64,000 nt of DNA, taken from positions 74,876 through 138,875 of the forward strand of contig CAXAMN010003991.1 of the NCBI GenBank assembly GCA_963970005.1, in the 5' to 3' direction. A model generated the notes under the pieces. The model saw only the letters and a program-made list of their open reading frames with translations, made no database searches and was not told the origin of the DNA. The translations under genes and the position numbers were made by a program. This DNA is from Durusdinium trenchii. Lineage: Eukaryota; Sar; Dinophyceae; Suessiales; Symbiodiniaceae. This document shows positions 12,601 to 21,746 of the stretch, one piece after another. Within the stretch, counting starts at the first letter, position 1. Every line of letters starts with the position of its first letter.

Positions 12601-13244
12601 CAAGCTGGCACGGAGCGCCTAGTGCCAGACTCAGTGCTGCCAATCGCAAGGAGTCTGCAGCGGCTACCAGCGAAGCAGACGGTCTGTGTCCAAGACTGCA
12701 CGGCCTAACAGTGAGACAGCAACTGCCAACAATCGAGTTTGCCTTTGCCGTCACGTTCATGGTGACACAGGTCTTTCGAAGCAGTGCATATCTCGGTGTA
12801 ATCAAATATCTCCTTCAAGGTCTGGGTGATGATGAGAATGTGTACATGCAGATTTTGACCATCTCACTTCCAGCATCACCTCTTTTGGTTTATCTCTTTG
12901 ACATGAGCTTAAAGAAAGGTGGCTTTGCATTCACATTTTTCGCAGTGCTGCTTCTTGGCTTGACTTGGAATATTACAATGCTGCTTCCAAGCCTTCCTTT
13001 GCAAGCGCTTGGTTTTGCAGCTTTCACCAATTTCCGTGGCCTCCTCTTCGCGTCATTCTTCACCTTTGTTGGACATAGCTTCGGAAACCGGACATTTGGC
13101 CGGATCAATGCTTTGCTTTGGTTCTGTACCGGGATCCTATCTCTACTTGTCCATCCTTGTGTGGAGATTTCCAAGCAATGGACTCGAGACCTTGTGGCGA
13201 TGAACATTTTCATGCTGGCATTGTGCCTGGCTTGCACGATGTAG
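3682..13244 (+). CDS. SLC43/FMP42-like major facilitator transporter, two exons with a giant intron
   Basis: Exon 1 is 3682-3922 (ATG at 3682) and exon 2 is 12243-13244. Exon 1 encodes a short cytosolic N terminus, a first membrane helix and a cysteine-containing loop with CPDEEPLC. This resembles the SLC43 amino-acid transporter family, where an FGW-like helix is followed by a two-Cys loop. The codon split G|GT joins exon 2, which opens with GTVLGIAIDHYGP, matching the family's G-x-x-x-D-R-F-G-P loop before helix 3. Near the end NRTFGRINALLW matches the family's FGRI motif, followed by a last helix and a stop at 13242-13244. The predicted length is about 413 aa, slightly short for the family. 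One apparent 1-nt frameshift lies in a T run near 12552-12558, where the frame must change between GWTISTVGF and SGYAVLCFLL. It could be an assembly error or a real lesion. The substrate is unknown. Membrane location is inferred from the hydrophobic segments. Confidence 0.68.
4041..4045. repeat. Target-site duplication AATAT (left)
   Basis: AATAT directly precedes the left LTR. The same five bases directly follow the right LTR at 10601-10605, as expected for a Copia integrase. Confidence 0.85.
4046..4162 (+). repeat. Left LTR of element 1 (117 bp)
   Basis: Begins TGTCAAAAC and ends CGCTTCGCA. It differs from the right LTR by a 2-bp indel and two substitutions. It is very short for a Copia LTR. 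Confidence 0.93.
4163..4202 (+). promoter_or_regulatory. Primer-binding site within a hairpin, element 1
   Basis: TGGTAGCGGAGC abuts the LTR and has the TGG start expected of a tRNA primer site. Bases 4170-4178 (GGAGCCGGG) pair perfectly with 4189-4197 (CCCGGCTCC) around a 10-nt loop. With one bulged C the stem extends through GGTAG/CTACC to 14 pairs. The primer site therefore forms one arm of a hairpin. The same arrangement with a covarying pair occurs in element 3 at 62579-62618. The primer tRNA was not identified. Confidence 0.7.
4278..5375 (+). pseudogene. Gag-like region of element 1 (broken)
   Basis: Two open segments, 4278-4856 and 5001-5375, with stops and a frame change between them. 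The second is helical and charged (ISEQLPLYESIVNEYERISG) and resembles the capsid part of Copia gag. The link from 4856 to 5001 contains several stops. The start at 4278 is uncertain because no strong initiation context is seen. Confidence 0.55.
5336..5932 (+). pseudogene. Gag C-terminus with CCHC zinc knuckle, element 1
   Basis: A long Lys/Gly/Ser-rich basic segment (about residues 50-110) is followed by CHNCGKVGHYAKDC, a canonical C-X2-C-X4-H-X4-C nucleocapsid knuckle that binds retroelement RNA. The frame overlaps the upstream gag segment by 40 nt, so one frameshift separates them. Confidence 0.8.
5958..6402 (+). pseudogene. Aspartic protease of element 1 (frameshifted)
   Basis: The frame 5958-6194 contains the active-site motif LDSGADISVLP. 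The rest of the retropepsin fold continues in another frame, 6118-6402, with the ILCAGRLL strand near the end. One indel near 6165-6185 separates the halves. The family processes the polyprotein. Confidence 0.75.
6424..7509 (+). pseudogene. Pol linker with SAP-like segment and integrase remnant, element 1
   Basis: A 361-residue open frame. An acidic middle part leads to MTVKEFQLACKERQLPYSG and then KRRLLDRL (about residues 220-248), matching the helix-turn-helix of SAP DNA-binding motifs. After about residue 285 it changes abruptly to an integrase-core-like strand (CLVMAALETKAVHVAPVP) and ends soon after. The integrase zinc-binding HHCC segment and the first catalytic Asp region are not found, suggesting an internal deletion near 7260. 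Confidence 0.6.
7586..9142 (+). pseudogene. Integrase C-terminus and reverse transcriptase of element 1
   Basis: The first 160 residues match a Copia integrase C terminus (YAAFLLNRFP, then FGESVMFKK and GVWVGKRS). An acidic/Ser-rich linker follows. RT begins near residue 370, with RRARLVARQFK, a motif A region LDVKDAFLMA and the LPGQRSAASQWF strand. The catalytic box should be YVDD, but the frame reads YVTSSW because bases are lost at about 9095-9100. The correct downstream frame resumes as DVFMVGKEQ. RT is therefore inactive. Confidence 0.85.
9100..9798 (+). pseudogene. RT thumb and RNase H of element 1
   Basis: The frame open from 8956 becomes meaningful at about 9100 with DVFMVGKEQSLRDYVKHL. 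It continues to GRLMYLAGERPE and then the RNase H segment QKSVALSSGESEFVAVV, which carries the catalytic Glu. Another frame change near 9620-9640 displaces the last part; the frame below continues with LTRKRLF-like residues. A stretch between the RT end and the first RNase H Asp appears deleted near 9450. Confidence 0.8.
9792..10190 (+). pseudogene. Post-RNase H extension with one transmembrane helix, element 1
   Basis: 132 residues beginning MLKVVNAARDRVGEYEF. A charged helical part (ELEHEEKMKRATKKIL) is followed by an amphipathic stretch and a clear hydrophobic segment WTWIVFVVCAALGALSTM (about residues 75-93), then a basic tail. Standard Copia Pol ends with RNase H, so this is an extra module. 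Its role is unknown. An envelope-like function cannot be claimed from one helix. Confidence 0.6.
10233..10499 (+). pseudogene. Terminal coiled-coil ORF with Cys/His pattern, element 1
   Basis: 88 residues. A heptad-like coiled coil spans residues 5-40 (LYIEELQQELNQLREEKNHL). It is followed by a compact H-x4-C...C-x2-C pattern (HFEPSC, then YCVKC), which may bind zinc. The stop lies inside the right LTR. It may be the displaced end of the same polyprotein. Confidence 0.5.
10486..10600 (+). repeat. Right LTR of element 1 (115 bp)
   Basis: Starts TGTCAAAAC and ends CGCTTCGCA. A purine-rich GGTGGAGGAGCGG at about 10473-10485 abuts it and is the likely polypurine tract. AATAT follows at 10601-10605. 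Confidence 0.93.
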
Positions 13245-13899
13245 CGTGCAAGTAACCTTGCCAATGGTTTTGGCTAGGCGCATTCATGGTACTGTATTGT
13301 ATTGTAGTGGTATTATGGCAGAGCGGAATTTCTGTGCAATACCCAAAATTGGCTGGCGTCGGATGAGATGCAGATGATGACACAGCAACTGCAATGTAGT
13401 CAGCGCGCCTACTCCTTCGCATCTCCAGCGGTGTGACCCACTGGTCACTAAGAGTGATCCGTTAGTCATAGCTGGTGTTTCTTTTTTGGCAGGGGGGTTT
13501 CCCTGCGGGGTTCGTTTGGTTGGTGGTCTTGCCAACCTCCAATTCTTTCTGGTGGCGTCTTTGTGCTTTCCAGCTTCTGTCTGTTGCCTAGGTTCTGTTA
13601 GGCTTTGGCAAGTGGATTGCTAGCTGTTTGCTCTTGTTTACCCTGCCCACCCGCACCTGGAGAAATAGGCAGTGTCGACTGTTGTTTCCGGTAATTGTCA
13701 GCTTTAAGCTGATGTGGATGTGTCAGCCTTGACTGAGCTGATGTCAGTTCCTTCATGTCAGCTGAGCTGATGACTGTTCCTGCGGGCGGGCGGGATCACG
13801 TGCTGTGGGACCCAACCAAAGCTGACTTCGAGGATGATGAGGATGAAGTGCATATCTCCAACAATGCTGTGACGGTGCTGCCTATACTCGTCGGGAACC
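13245..13899. other. Intergenic, no gene seen
   Basis: No supported coding frame. Short imperfect repeats of GTCAGCTGAGCTGATG-type sequence occur at about 13690-13775. The right part leads into the LINE-like element. Confidence 0.5.
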
Positions 13900-14042
13900 A
13901 TTAGGCTGCGTTTGCGACTACCCTTGATGGCCGTATTCGCCTCAAGCGGATTAAGAACTGGAAGACTAAGATTCAGCATTCTGAGCAGCGTGGGCACAGT
14001 TTCATTTTTCAGCACCTCAAGAACTCAAGAACACAAGTTGTC

Positions 14043-15330
14043 ATGAACTGCAGGATCGGCAAGGCCAAACCATCACACAACCGGAGGAAGCGATCGGCGC
14101 GCTTAACGTGGGATAAGATTTTTGCTTCCAATGTCCTTGCTGACCATCCCCTCAAGATGTTGAAAACTGTGTGGCCCTATATCCTGACTCACTCCAAACC
14201 ATTCAAAGGAGGAAAGTCCAGGCTGCTCTGGATGGACTGTCAACTCGAAGCCCTGCTAAGTCTTGCTTTGAGGTTTTGGCAATGTTCTTTCAGTCTTTGG
14301 AGGAATCCGATGATCCCTTTGCAAAACAAACCGGGCCCTGCCCTCCTTCTCCGATCAACAAACGCCTCATTACTGTTCTCACACCACTTTTGCTCGCTTA
14401 CACCGGCGCGAGATTCAACCAGTTGCAAGACTGGCAGATTCGAGCCACGCTGCCAGCCATGAAGGGCCGCTATATGGCGACGTTGTGCAATGACCTGCGC
14501 CTCGACCTTGACTGTGCTTATCAAAATGAAGACGCAATCATCGCAATCAAGCTGGATAAGTCTAAGGCGTTTGATAGGATAGTTTTTTTCAATTTGCTGC
14601 CGGCCTTTTCGTTGCGTTTTGCATCCCGCAACATGTTGTCCGTGCTTCCTTAAGATTTACCAAAACCTGCATAAGCGCATGGCATACCGTAACTGGACAT
14701 CCCCACAGGCCACGACTCACGCCAATGGGGTGGTGCAGGGTTGTTCGATGTCAATTCTTGCAATGAATGCCTATAATTTAAGGTATGATTTGATCTACTG
14801 GAGCGCTTTCCTGGCATCGTTGTGCGGGCATACACTGACGATAGCTACCTGTGGTGCCGCTTGGCTCATGCGTCTATGCTGCAACAGGCAAGGTTTGGGA
14901 TCAGCTTGCCGGACAGAAACTTAATGTTGCTAAGTCCAGTATGTGGAGCAATACACACCACGGGCGGTTCCAGCTCAGGGAAAGATTCACTGGTTTGCCA
15001 GTTGTCCTTGAATTCGAGCCCCTCGGCGCACGGATGTACACGTCCAATTCAATAGGTGCTCTTTTGGGTTCTCCGACGATGGCGCTTTGAAGAAGGTCTG
15101 GAAGAAGGTATTGCCTGACATTGATAATATTGCTGCCCTATCTGTTTCGATGAAGACGTGGTCTTTCCTCATTGGGTCAAAGGTTGTCCCCCGAATCACG
15201 CTTGGTTTCCACATCTCTCGTATCCCCAAAGTCAAGCTTGAGATATGCAAAGTGCGAATGCTAAATATATTCGGGGGCACAGGCCTAAGTGGCGATCGAA
15301 GTGGCTGGTATACAAGATGCGCTTGCTAAT
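14043..15330 (+). pseudogene. Non-LTR reverse transcriptase (degenerate)
   Basis: Pieces in frames 14043-14462, 14171-14653, 14619-14924, 14822-15055 and 15087-15562 together give the finger, palm and thumb of a LINE-type RT. The catalytic pair is in AYTDDSYLW. AIKLDKSKAFD supplies the other Asp. Indels near 14210, 14600, 14800 and 15060 break the frame. Confidence 0.7.
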
Positions 15331-15678
15331 CTACATTGTACCGACCCACGCACTGCCTGCATATAACACTGTATTGGAGGTCCTTCGGGCTTTTGACTCG
15401 GACAGGAACATTCTCCAAAAACTCGAGAGATGCCTTTTCCCAGGGGTATTGGCTGCGCACTCTTTGTGTAGTCAGTTTCAGTCTGCAAGTGACTTTCTGC
15501 AAATACAGATCCAGCTTGTTTGTGAAAACAAAAGCAGCTGTTTGATCTTGCCCAAACCATGACCGTGCTCCGATGGCCCAAAGTGTTGGCAACCGAGGCG
15601 ATTCGATTGCGGGTGGCTGTACGCTGACCAACGACCGGATGACATGCGCGGGCTGGACAGACAATCCGAAGGGCCGGT

Positions 15679-16197
15679 TTGCCAGCGTCAAAAAAAGAGC
15701 CCATGTTTCACCTGGTACATGAGTGTCCAGGGGTTATCCGTGCAAATGGCGGCCCCGCAGTGCGTGAACTTGGGGACAACTTTGGCCTGTTGGGACATGT
15801 GCGTCAGCCCGCATTTATTGCGCGCAGAAGGTTGCTGCAACTTGATGCAAACACGATTCGCCCTTCTGGACCTTTAGACCCACACTCCAGTCGTGATGTT
15901 TGGAAAGAGGGGTGTGTAGTGTTTGGTGACACTGTATGGGAAGCAACAGGTGCATATGCCGTGCTAGATGCACAGTGCAATGTCATTCCACAAAAGCTGG
16001 TCATTGTCGGCGTACACGCGCGTGGAAAAGCCCAAACTCGATTGCGCATATTCAGCGACTGCCAAGATGTTGTGCGAGGTTTCTCTTCACAGGGCATCCT
16101 GTTGACCCGACGTGGAAGCTTTTCCACTGGTGGCGTTACCTTGCAGAACTCGTTCGTCTGCGGTCCGCAGAGGTTGACTATGCCCATTTTGTATTGA
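15679..16197 (+). pseudogene. RNase H domain of the LINE-like element
   Basis: 172 residues. FHLVHECP near the start looks like the end of a CCHC-type finger. VVFGDTVWEATGAYAVLD matches the first RNase H strand with its Asp, and IFSDCQDVVRGF matches the later Asp strand. The C-terminal catalytic part is lost or shifted in frame near 16080. Confidence 0.6.
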
Positions 16198-16200
16198 GTG

Positions 16201-18847
16201 GATACCGGCACGCAAGCTTGAAAAAGTTCCTCTAGCTCTGCTGACGGAGGAATTTTGCTGACGGAGGAATGTGTATTTTTGTTCCACACCACCGTACGGC
16301 GCATGGTTCAGAACAGACTTGTAGACGGCGCAGCCAACCTGGCTGGTTGGCCTTCATGGTTTACTGCCCACCAAGGAACCAGCTCTGTCGGCGCCGGTTG
16401 AAGTCAGAGAGTTGCCAGATGTGGGATGCGCCAGCGTCCTCCTTCAGATGGAAACCAAAAATACCTGGAGACCACCCTTGCCCTAAAGGGTGGTGAGGGG
16501 AGGAAAAAGACTGGTTCACCGTTTGCAAAATTCTACACGAGCTTTGGTGGAGAATGTCGCAAGAGCTTTCCTTTTCCTTTTGCGAGTTGGCTGCCGTTTT
16601 CCACTCCAGTGGATACAGGGTCACTGTCGACGCCCAGTTCCTCACGTTTCGTGCGTTGACCAATCTGATCCGGAAAAGTCATACAAATGCTCTCCAAAGA
16701 CCCGGCAGTTGACGCTTTCCCTGGAATTTTCGATTCAACCAGACCGAGAACATGTGGACGTGTCCTTTGTCGGGGACGCATTGCAAATGCAATTCCATTT
16801 GTTGATCCCGAAGAGTATCAGCTTGTGGTGCGTTTGCTTGCGAGGGGCGCACGCCGCACACTTGAAGCTTGGGAGATTCATCTGTGACTTTCAACGCCGT
16901 GGAAAAATTTCATGTGGCATTAGTTATGTTATGTTGTGACCAGTGTGTCATGCGTAAGCCAGACAGGTGTCACTGCGATTTTCTTGCGCGAGAGGTGGTA
17001 TTGTATTGTATGTCTGTATGAATATGTATTTTTCCTAAATTTCAGTCGCAGGAGTCAGTTGCTCCATGTCCTCGTCAGGGAGTTCACGTGGCTTTTGTGT
17101 CGACATCACCTCATTGGTGTCACCTTCAGGAGCCAGAGCAGTGGCTGCCTGGGAGTCATTGGGCGGTGCTTCTGCAAGGGTAGGTGTTGGACGAAGAGTC
17201 GGCCAGGGATTTGGGCACGTACAGCGCAACGCAAAACTGCCCACGAAACATGTCCGCGTCAGCGAGCAGGTTGAGCATATTTCGCCCACAAGGTTGAAGG
17301 ATATGGAGACATTACCTGCCCATGTTGATGCTGTTGGAACTTAGTAAATGAGAGCCTTTGAAGTCCAGGGTCCGGGTCTGCCAAAATACAGCCTTGCCCA
17401 AACATGGTAGGCAACCCATGCCCCCACCACCAATGTTGAACGATTATGAATTTTTCATCTCAGGTGCTTTCCTGCCCTGTTGATGACCGTGGCGCTTTCA
17501 TTTCATCTTTGCCGAAATCCTGGTGGAGACATCAACGTGCTGAGCTCCAAGCCAGCTGAAGCAGCTGAAAACACTGCTGCGGCTTGAGCGCAGGCGCAAA
17601 GGAAGGGATCTAAGATGATCTGAGGCAATTCACCAAGCTGGCTCGTTTGACACCGCCCCTCCCTTAAAAACTATTATTCTGGGGTCAGGGTACGTCGCAG
17701 AACAATTTTCCAGGACCCCTGAAAACGCGTAATTGGGGTCATTGGAGTAATGTTCAATATCAACTTCCACCTACCCCAGAATAATTGACTCTTGGCTCTT
17801 GACTTTCAAGTCAAGATTGCAGAAATTTTATATTAGATTGTCAGGACTTAGGCCGTAGGACTCAATTTTCCTAGATAGTTTTTCTTGACGCTTGACTTAA
17901 TGTCAAGAAATCGTTGCTGAATAGGCTCGCATATTTTTTTGCCAGGGGTTCTTATTTGAGGGCCACTGTTAGCTAGGACAAACACGAGGTAGTGGCTGTC
18001 GATTTTCCAACATGATTAGCATGTCACTGTAGCCAAGTGTTTTGTTGTACTGCCTTACTTACCGCTCGTTCGGTGTGATCAGCAGAAAAAAGGTACGCGC
18101 GTGTGAATTGTTTGACTCTCTTGCAATGCTGCAATCCTTTGTTCGTTTGGCTGGTGGCAGGCTCAGCAACCGGTGTCTGGAGTGCTTTCTTCAACTCCCA
18201 GTCTTTCCATGTTCTTAGGTTTGCTGAGGCAGGGGAAACCAGGCAGGTTTAAAAACTTGCCAGCTATCTCTGGCAAGTCAGAGAGAGTTTTACAATCACT
18301 GCACGAATACTAACGGTTTCAAGCAAGAAAACCACATTTCTACACTGAGATAGAGTCTTTGGCTTGATCACGAGGCCTTCAATCTTGTTTGATAGCCGGA
18401 CGATAAGATCATCGTCCTGTCTCATACATGTATATTTGAGGGGTTGCATTTTCTCGTCTCCGGAATTTCATTCCCGAGAGACCATTATTGTATATATATA
18501 TACATGTTTTGGCTTGGTCGATAACATGATCATTATCGATGTCCTCGCCCTCCTGCATACATCTTCTTAAACCAGTATTCAAAGCTCGAACACTTGGATG
18601 CAAAAACTTGGACCCAAAGCCAACACCCTTATCTGGCGTTTATATATTCCAGTCAGCTATGCTGTCGACGTTTGGGTCCACTTTTGATGTATTTAGGGAC
18701 TCAGGCAGACACACGCGCTCCTTTTCACACTCAGCATTGTTGAGCCATTAAAATTGAATTCGTTTTTCTTTTTATTTTTTTTCTAGTGTTTTTCTTTCAG
18801 TTTTGTTTTTATGTTATTTATTTATTTATTAATTATATTTTTTCTTA
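16201..18847. other. Unassigned region with a small inverted repeat
   Basis: No recognisable gene. ORFs of up to 149 residues around 16426-16939 overlap in several frames without motifs and may be LINE debris. A perfect 12-bp inverted repeat (ATTATTCTGGGG at 17673-17684, CCCCAGAATAAT at 17774-17785) could be the ends of a tiny mobile element. A TA-rich microsatellite lies at about 18490-18506 and a T-rich stretch at 18760-18856. Confidence 0.5.
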
Positions 18848-19165
18848 TCATATTTTTTCCGCTTCGTCATGCACATCTTTGCGTGCTTTGCAAAGTGGAA
18901 TGCTTACGTTGATCAGCTCCTCCCACTCTTGATCCATCAATTCCTCTGCCATTTCTGCAAAGACTTTTGCCTCATGACCCGGCAATTCTCTTTCCAAAAG
19001 TTGCAGAGTCTCTCGCAAGCAGGTGTTTGTATGATTTTCTTGCCGTACGACAAGGCCAGAAGTCGTGTCAAGGTAGAGCCTTGCTCTCCTTTTGCCACCT
19101 CTGGAAATTGGTTCTTGATGACAGATATCCTTAGCTCGACCATTGTCATCATCGCTTGAACCCAT
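18848..19165 (-). CDS. Candidate exon, unknown protein
   Basis: A minus-strand frame of 105 residues with an acidic amphipathic end (TLQLLERELPGHEAKVFAEM). It reads up to a possible GT donor (AAC|GTAAGC near 18911), and a possible acceptor AAG lies upstream at about 19183. A second minus-strand frame overlaps it and is also open, so the coding frame is uncertain. No family is recognised. Confidence 0.25.
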   Translation of the reverse strand: MGSSDDDNGRAKDICHQEPISRGGKRRARLYLDTTSGLVVRQENHTNTCLRETLQLLERELPGHEAKVFAEMAEELMDQEWEELINVSIPLCKARKDVHDEAEKI

Positions 19166-20476
19166 CTGGAGTCGAACGAAGACTTGTTAGACACTTGGAA
19201 GGAAAAACAAAACACTATCAGTGAAGAGTTCAAATCAACTTTCAGTTTACTTTTCACACCCAAGCGCTTCTCTTCATATCTTCATATCTTGTGCATTCCA
19301 CCTGGCAAAGCACGCAGAGAGGATTAAGATGTTTTTTTCATGAAGCTCTGAGTTTTAGCCGGAGGCGAATCAAGGCTGCTTCAGAAATATGCCCAGGCGT
19401 TTCAAATCACTATGTTGAGCAGGATAAGCTGTGCGGGGTAAAGGTAAATTGATCCGTCGACTACCACCTTCAGATTGGCACTTTTCAACCACATGAAACA
19501 CTACCAGATGGGTCTAAGCTGACTGTAACAGGCACCGCTACAAAGGCTGTCGGTGTTGTTGTCGGTGCCAACGCTCCGCAAAACAACAAAGTGGATCTTT
19601 TGTCTTGCTTCTCACATGTCTCACAACAACTTCATCCTCAGCAAATTTGATTGAATTGAAACGAGTACAAACAATCAAATAACAACATAAAGACCTGCTT
19701 TGTTTCATTTTCGTTGGGCAAAGTTGAGGGCCGGTAAGTAAGCGCATGAAGCTTCCAAAGCAGTGCTGAAAAGGATCGAAATATAGGCAAACATTCATGT
19801 CCACTGTTAGCTTGTCTTTGTACACGAGGCTGTCAGTCATCAATCCACCCACCCAAGCTGCTCCAATTGCTCCAAAACGTTGCAGCTCAAAGCTTGCATG
19901 GACTATGGACGCCACTGATCTGAATTCAGCTGGCTTCACGCCTTCCTGATTCTGTTTGCTTCACATCTGCGAATGGTGCGTAATGATTGACCTACACTAA
20001 CACTTGGTATCCCAACTGAGCCGGCGCAACACAAATCAATGAAAAGAGTTCTGGTGCAACAGAAGGTGAGAAACGTAGAACCTGGGACTACTGGCCTGTC
20101 GCGCAAAGGTCCTTGGCCGCATGCGCCACGTTGGACTTGAATAACTGCCTTTTCACCAAAGACGTGCATCCTTGACTGAGGACACTTGCCCCCCCTGAAC
20201 GCCAGTGAAATCTCTTTCGATGAGCTCAACCTTGTGAGTGCACACATTGTGGAAAAAGACATGCTCTTCGCCGACTCCAGACGAAGCCTTGACCAAAGAT
20301 TCTTTACAACCAACGCACCAAGCCTTTTTTGTTTGTTGGTGTTTGTTGGTTGATTTGGTTGTGTGTTGATCAATTCATAGGTTAAGTGATGCATTGTTGA
20401 AATTGAGTCTGAGTTTGGGCTCTCAAATCCTTCGGGTCCCGTTTGCTTCTCTCGTGTTCGTCATGTTGACCTCCAT

Positions 20477-20761
20477 TCAGCATCTCTCTCTCAATACAGG
20501 TGGTGTCCTCCCACAGGCGGTCCAAAGCAGATTGGCTTCCGACACGTCCTTGCTCAACATTCCACTCCAGTGGCCATCGCCCAAGCTACGGTGGATGTGC
20601 ACCGTGTCACAAGCTTGAGGAAAGGCTCTGCGTTTGCCGGAGTTTGCTGACAGGTACACCTCGGACATGTTCAAGCGGCGCATTGCCTCGGGATCCTGGA
20701 GCACATCAAAGATGTGTGAGGCTTGCAGCGCCCAGCCACGGTTCGCCCAATCAACCATCAA
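20477..20761 (-). CDS. Candidate exon, unknown protein
   Basis: A minus-strand frame of 94 residues with balanced, globular-looking composition (IFDVLQDPEAMRRLNMSEVY, then HIHRSLGDGHWSGML). No stop interrupts it, and the opposite strand is less protein-like. Neighbouring exons could not be joined, and no family is recognised. Confidence 0.3.
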   Translation of the reverse strand: MMVDWANRGWALQASHIFDVLQDPEAMRRLNMSEVYLSANSGKRRAFPQACDTVHIHRSLGDGHWSGMLSKDVSEANLLWTACGRTPPVLRERC

Positions 20762-21503
20762 TTGCTTAACCAGATCCTGGGGTCATGGCCGACAACACAG
20801 TGCCGCTGCTCAATGTTATTTTGTTTGGATCTGTCCCCTTAACCTAGCCGGTTTTTCCACAGCCCAAACTTTCACTGACAATACTGCAAATACAAATGCC
20901 TATTCAAACCGGGAATCATTCGGAACAATCTCCAGAGCGGATCGAGTCTTACAGAGCTGCTTGATGTTGTGAAATTAGCTGCCCCTTTGGCTTATCCTGC
21001 TTGCTCTGTCTTTTTGGTCGTCATGGTCTAGCTCATCAGCCTCATGCTGAGCGACATCATTTTCATTCATCCTTCTTTGGTTGGGTTGGTAGGAGCAGTT
21101 CCTGTGAATAATTCCGGAGAGTCCAATAATCAGGCGCTTATGTTGTGGACTGACCTCCCCCGAAGCCAAGCATATCGTGAAGTATGACACTGGAAGACTT
21201 CACAAGACAGGCTTCTTTGCTGAATGGCTCAACTACGAACCAACTAAGGTTCTGACAAACAGATAAACAAAGATTCACATGACCCAAGAAAGGACGTGGG
21301 CCAAGGCATGGTAAACTTGCCACCATCACACGCCAAGCCACTTTGCCGAAACTCTATAATTGATGTTCTGGAAATAGAGACTACAAGGATCCTTATGATT
21401 TCCCCTCCCCCACTTGCAGCTCTGTGGGGCATGATCTTGGACTTTTCACCCGGAGTCATCTTTCCAGTCATGATGTAATATTTTTCAATCAAGCACACAC
21501 CTT

Positions 21504-21594
21504 CAAAATTGGACAAGCTTGCCTGAGAGAGTTCTGACCTCATGAAGCCTTGCCTCATGACGGATGCGAGCGCTGGCTTGCCGCTTCCTGTGGG
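21504..21594 (-). CDS. Candidate small exon, unknown protein
   Basis: On the minus strand CCCCACAG precedes GAAGCGGC, and TTTGAAG precedes GTGTGTG. They enclose an open frame reading GSGKPALASVMRQGF and on to SNFEG. The bounded splice signals make an exon plausible. The gene it belongs to is not identified. It would be divergent from the ABCG gene. Confidence 0.25.
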
Positions 21595-21746
21595 GATGCC
21601 AAGAACATTGGTAAGAGCATTGGTCTTGCTTTTATTGGAACAGGTCATTCTCCGTTGAATTCTGCACCCGTTGCTTGACAAGCACATGGTTTTAAGGGAG
21701 CTTGACGCTCAAGGCATTTGGCCAAGAAACAGAGCTGTAAATTTGG

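Larger units (their letters stand above)
13900..16200 (+). mobile_element. LINE-like (non-LTR) retroelement fragment, frameshifted
   Basis: RT motifs occur in order but in different frames: motif A IKLDKSKAFDRI (about 14547-14580), motif B VVQGCSMSILAMN (about 14730-14768) and the catalytic MRAYTDDS (about 14822-14845). Downstream are a His/Cys cluster (FHLVHECP) and an RNase H domain. No endonuclease is visible. Ends and poly-A tail were not found. At least four frame changes make it a dead copy. Confidence 0.75.
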